The notes below the pieces were generated by a model. The model did not search any database, was not told the origin of the DNA, and saw nothing but the letters and a program-made list of their open reading frames with translations. A stretch of DNA of 64,000 nt, taken from the NCBI RefSeq assembly GCF_002234535.1, contig NZ_CP022521.1, forward strand, positions 4,402,001 to 4,466,000, given 5' to 3'. This stretch comes from Actinoalloteichus hoggarensis (GTDB lineage: Bacteria > Actinomycetota > Actinomycetes > Mycobacteriales > Pseudonocardiaceae). Shown in pieces: positions 62,209-64,000 of the stretch (position 1 is its first letter; each line of letters begins with the position of its first letter). The position numbers were made by a program, and so were the translations under genes.

Positions 62209-63318
62209 TCAGCGCTGGATGCGTTCGGTCGGCTCGTCGCCGATCACTCGCTTGATGCGCATCGTCTCCTCGTTCGACGAGGCCGGCGAGACCGCGTCCT
62301 GGTCGGCGTCCTCATCCGCCGCCTCGGCCGCGCGCTTCGCCGCCATCCGCTGTTCCGCGAAGATCACCACCAGGACGACGCTCGCGCCTGCCAGCACGAG
62401 CAGCAGCACCGGCAGCACGTCGCCGTCCGGCGCCTGGGCGACGCTGTCGGCGTCCTGCCACGGCCAGAGTGCCCGCAGCGAGCCGATCATCAGGCCGGTC
62501 ATGACGGCGAGCGTGACCTGGCGGTGATGCTCCAACAACCACTGGAGGACCTTGACGAACGTGGCGAGCCCGATCACCGCGCCGAGCATGAACGCGCCGA
62601 TGTACGGCAGGTTCCGCTCGTTGAGCGCCTCCAGGGTCGGCTCGTAGAGTCCGACGACCATCATCAGGAACGAACCGGAGAGGCCCGGCAACACCAGGGC
62701 GCAGACGGCGAAGGCCGCGACGAGTGCGACCAGCCACAGCGGTGGTTCGTCGATCGTGCCGTAGGGCAGCCCGGTCAACAGCAGTGCGGCGGCGGCGGAG
62801 CCGATGAGCAGCGCCCAGTGCAGCGGCTTGCGCAGGCCGCCCATCATCCGCACCGGGACCAGGATCGAGGCGGTCACCATGCCGATGAAGACCGCCCGGG
62901 AGCCCACCGGGTACTCGTCCAGGATCGGGTGCAACAGCCTGGCCACCGCCACCACGGCGACGGCCATGCCCACCAGCACCGCGGCCAGCATGAACCAGTC
63001 CACCTTGGCCGCCTCGGCCTTGGCCGGGGCGAAGTCCCGCCTGCGTATCCCGGAGAGCACCAGGCGCACCGTGGTGATCAGATGACCCGCGGCGGCGATC
63101 AGACGCTCGTAGAGCCCGATGACCAGCGCGACCGTCCCGCCGCTGACACCGGGGATGATCTCCACCGTGCCGATGAGGCCGCCGCCGAGGAGGTTCAGCG
63201 GCGCCGACTTCCATTTCGACGGGCGTGGCCTGGCGCGCTGCGGCGGCGTGGCGGAGGTCGGCGCGGATACCGGCGGGGAATCCGATGCGGACTGCGGCGA
63301 GGACTTCGGTGAGGGCAC
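62209..63318 (-). CDS. DUF368 family polyprenyl-phosphate transporter
   Basis: This 369-aa integral membrane protein has eight to ten helices and two copies of the PG(V/L)SG motif (EIIPGVSGGTVALVIGLYER and LVLPGLSGSFLMMVVGLYEP), which define DUF368. Members such as PopT recycle undecaprenyl phosphate across the membrane for cell-wall synthesis. The N-terminal 35 residues (Pro/Ser-rich) and the C-terminal 50 (charged) are disordered. TATCGT lies 7 nt before GTG 63318, suggesting a leaderless start; GTG 63327 is an alternative. The window also carries a DedA protein, the other known family with this role. Confidence 0.9.
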   Translation of the reverse strand: MPSPKSSPQSASDSPPVSAPTSATPPQRARPRPSKWKSAPLNLLGGGLIGTVEIIPGVSGGTVALVIGLYERLIAAAGHLITTVRLVLSGIRRRDFAPAKAEAAKVDWFMLAAVLVGMAVAVVAVARLLHPILDEYPVGSRAVFIGMVTASILVPVRMMGGLRKPLHWALLIGSAAAALLLTGLPYGTIDEPPLWLVALVAAFAVCALVLPGLSGSFLMMVVGLYEPTLEALNERNLPYIGAFMLGAVIGLATFVKVLQWLLEHHRQVTLAVMTGLMIGSLRALWPWQDADSVAQAPDGDVLPVLLLVLAGASVVLVVIFAEQRMAAKRAAEAADEDADQDAVSPASSNEETMRIKRVIGDEPTERIQR

Positions 63319-63502
63319 GGTAGGCACGATAACCGTCCGCCGGGCCGGACCCGACCACGGCGGTCACCGTCCGGGGCCCGCGGCGGGCGACGCCGCCCGA
63401 CGACGGGGGTGAGGCGTCCGAGGTGCCCGCCGGTCGGCGATGCCGCTCACCTCGATCGCCGAAGGGACGGACCCCGCAGGACGGCGCGGCGCCGCCCTCG
63501 CT

Positions 63503-64000
63503 TCACGGTGAGACGCGCAGCAGCCCCTCTTGGACCACCGACGCGATGAGTCGGCCGTCCCTGGTGAAGAAGCGGCCCGTCGCCAGGCCGCGCCCACCGG
63601 AGGCGCTGGGCGAGGCGCAGTCGTACAGGAACCACTCGTCCGCCCGGAACGGCCGGTGGAACCACATCGCGTGATCGAGGCTCGCGCCCGCGACCCGGTC
63701 GGTGCCCCAGTACACGCCGTGCCGGGCCAGTACCGAGTCGAGCAGGGTCAGGTCCGAGACGTAGGCGAGCAGGCAGACGTGCAGCACCTCGTCGTCGGGC
63801 AGGCTGCCCGCGGCGCGCATCCAGACCTTGTTGTGCGCCTCACGCGGCCCGCTCTCCCTGGACAACCAGGGCGGATCGTTGACGTAGCGCAGGTCGAACG
63901 GGCGGGGGGTCGTGGCGAAGACCCCGAGCTTGTCCCGGTAGGCCGCGACCCGATCCGCCCAGGTGGGCAGGGTCTCCGGGGCGGGCACCTCCGGCATCTC
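63503..64000 (-). CDS. tesB: Acyl-CoA thioesterase II (TesB), N-terminal half beyond the window
   Basis: The open frame enters from the right edge and stops at 63503. The 166 codons visible correspond to the C-terminal hot-dog domain of TesB-type thioesterases. The core SLDHAMWFHRPFRADEWFLY and DCASPSASGGRGLATGRFFT, ending in RLIASVVQEGLLR, is the family signature with the active-site Asp (in LDHAMW). Such enzymes hydrolyse medium- and long-chain acyl-CoA. The start is outside, and an internal Met at 63997 should not be taken as the initiator. Confidence 0.92.
   Translation of the reverse strand, partial: EMPEVPAPETLPTWADRVAAYRDKLGVFATTPRPFDLRYVNDPPWLSRESGPREAHNKVWMRAAGSLPDDEVLHVCLLAYVSDLTLLDSVLARHGVYWGTDRVAGASLDHAMWFHRPFRADEWFLYDCASPSASGGRGLATGRFFTRDGRLIASVVQEGLLRVSP

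Overview
The window is high-GC DNA (roughly 70% G+C by eye) with GTG starts, very strong third-position GC, actinobacterial-type regulators (CebR, Zur-box operons, a SigF/SigB-type sigma factor) and several genes with a -10 hexamer of the form TAnnnT placed 6-8 nt before the start codon. This points to a filamentous actinomycete; a Pseudonocardiaceae-like host is my inference, not something the sequence proves. I see no rRNA, tRNA, insertion sequence, CRISPR array or integrase. The region reads as chromosome, not as a mobile island.

Layout. 1-6.8 kb: a MarR regulator (cut by the left edge) diverging from a large RND pump, a DUF4097-type lipoprotein, and a PP2C phosphatase behind a degenerate receiver domain. 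7.4-17.7 kb: a cellulose/cellobiose module with a secreted GH48 cellulase, a small unknown gene, the cellobiose importer cebE-cebF-cebG with a GH1 beta-glucosidase, and the divergent repressor cebR, tied together by five CebR-type palindromes. 18-21.7 kb: a PlsC-type acyltransferase, an EamA transporter and a methyltransferase. 21.7-25 kb: a zinc-starvation module with two divergent operons that encode cysteine-free paralogues of ribosomal proteins L31, L32, L28, L33, S14 and S18 plus a CobW-like protein; each operon has a Zur-like box, and a third such box precedes the methyltransferase. 25-37.7 kb: an aldo/keto reductase, an M50-type peptidase, a GT4 glycosyltransferase, a TetR regulator, an ABC exporter pair, two small membrane proteins, and a Cfa-type methyltransferase preceded by a decayed DUF1365 gene and an oxidoreductase remnant; then an M23 peptidase. 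38-44.5 kb: glgX-treY-treZ (glycogen to trehalose). 44.8-64 kb: MarR/RidA pair, bacterial nitric oxide synthase, tartrate/isopropylmalate-type dehydrogenase, class A PBP, DedA, SulP-carbonic anhydrase fusion, SRPBCC protein, SigF/SigB-type sigma factor, DUF4429-SHOCT protein, 6-phosphogluconate dehydrogenase, PLP decarboxylase, DUF368 transporter and an acyl-CoA thioesterase cut by the right edge.

How the parts work together. The best-integrated systems are (i) cellulose hydrolysis, cellobiose uptake and intracellular cleavage under CebR; (ii) zinc-sparing ribosome remodelling under a Zur-like regulator; (iii) conversion of glycogen to trehalose by debranching (GlgX), terminal isomerisation (TreY) and release (TreZ), encoded by overlapping or closely spaced genes. 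Envelope maintenance is a looser theme: a class A PBP, an M23 hydrolase, and two different candidate polyprenyl-phosphate transporters (DedA and DUF368) lie within 27 kb.

The most unusual signals are the small gene that shares an identical 19-bp operator element and identical 72-nt spacing with cebE, the CobW-like protein without a recognisable P-loop, the methyltransferase with a Zur-like box, the receiver domain that has lost its phosphoacceptor aspartate, and the DUF1365 gene carrying five separate reading-frame breaks next to an intact cfa-type gene.
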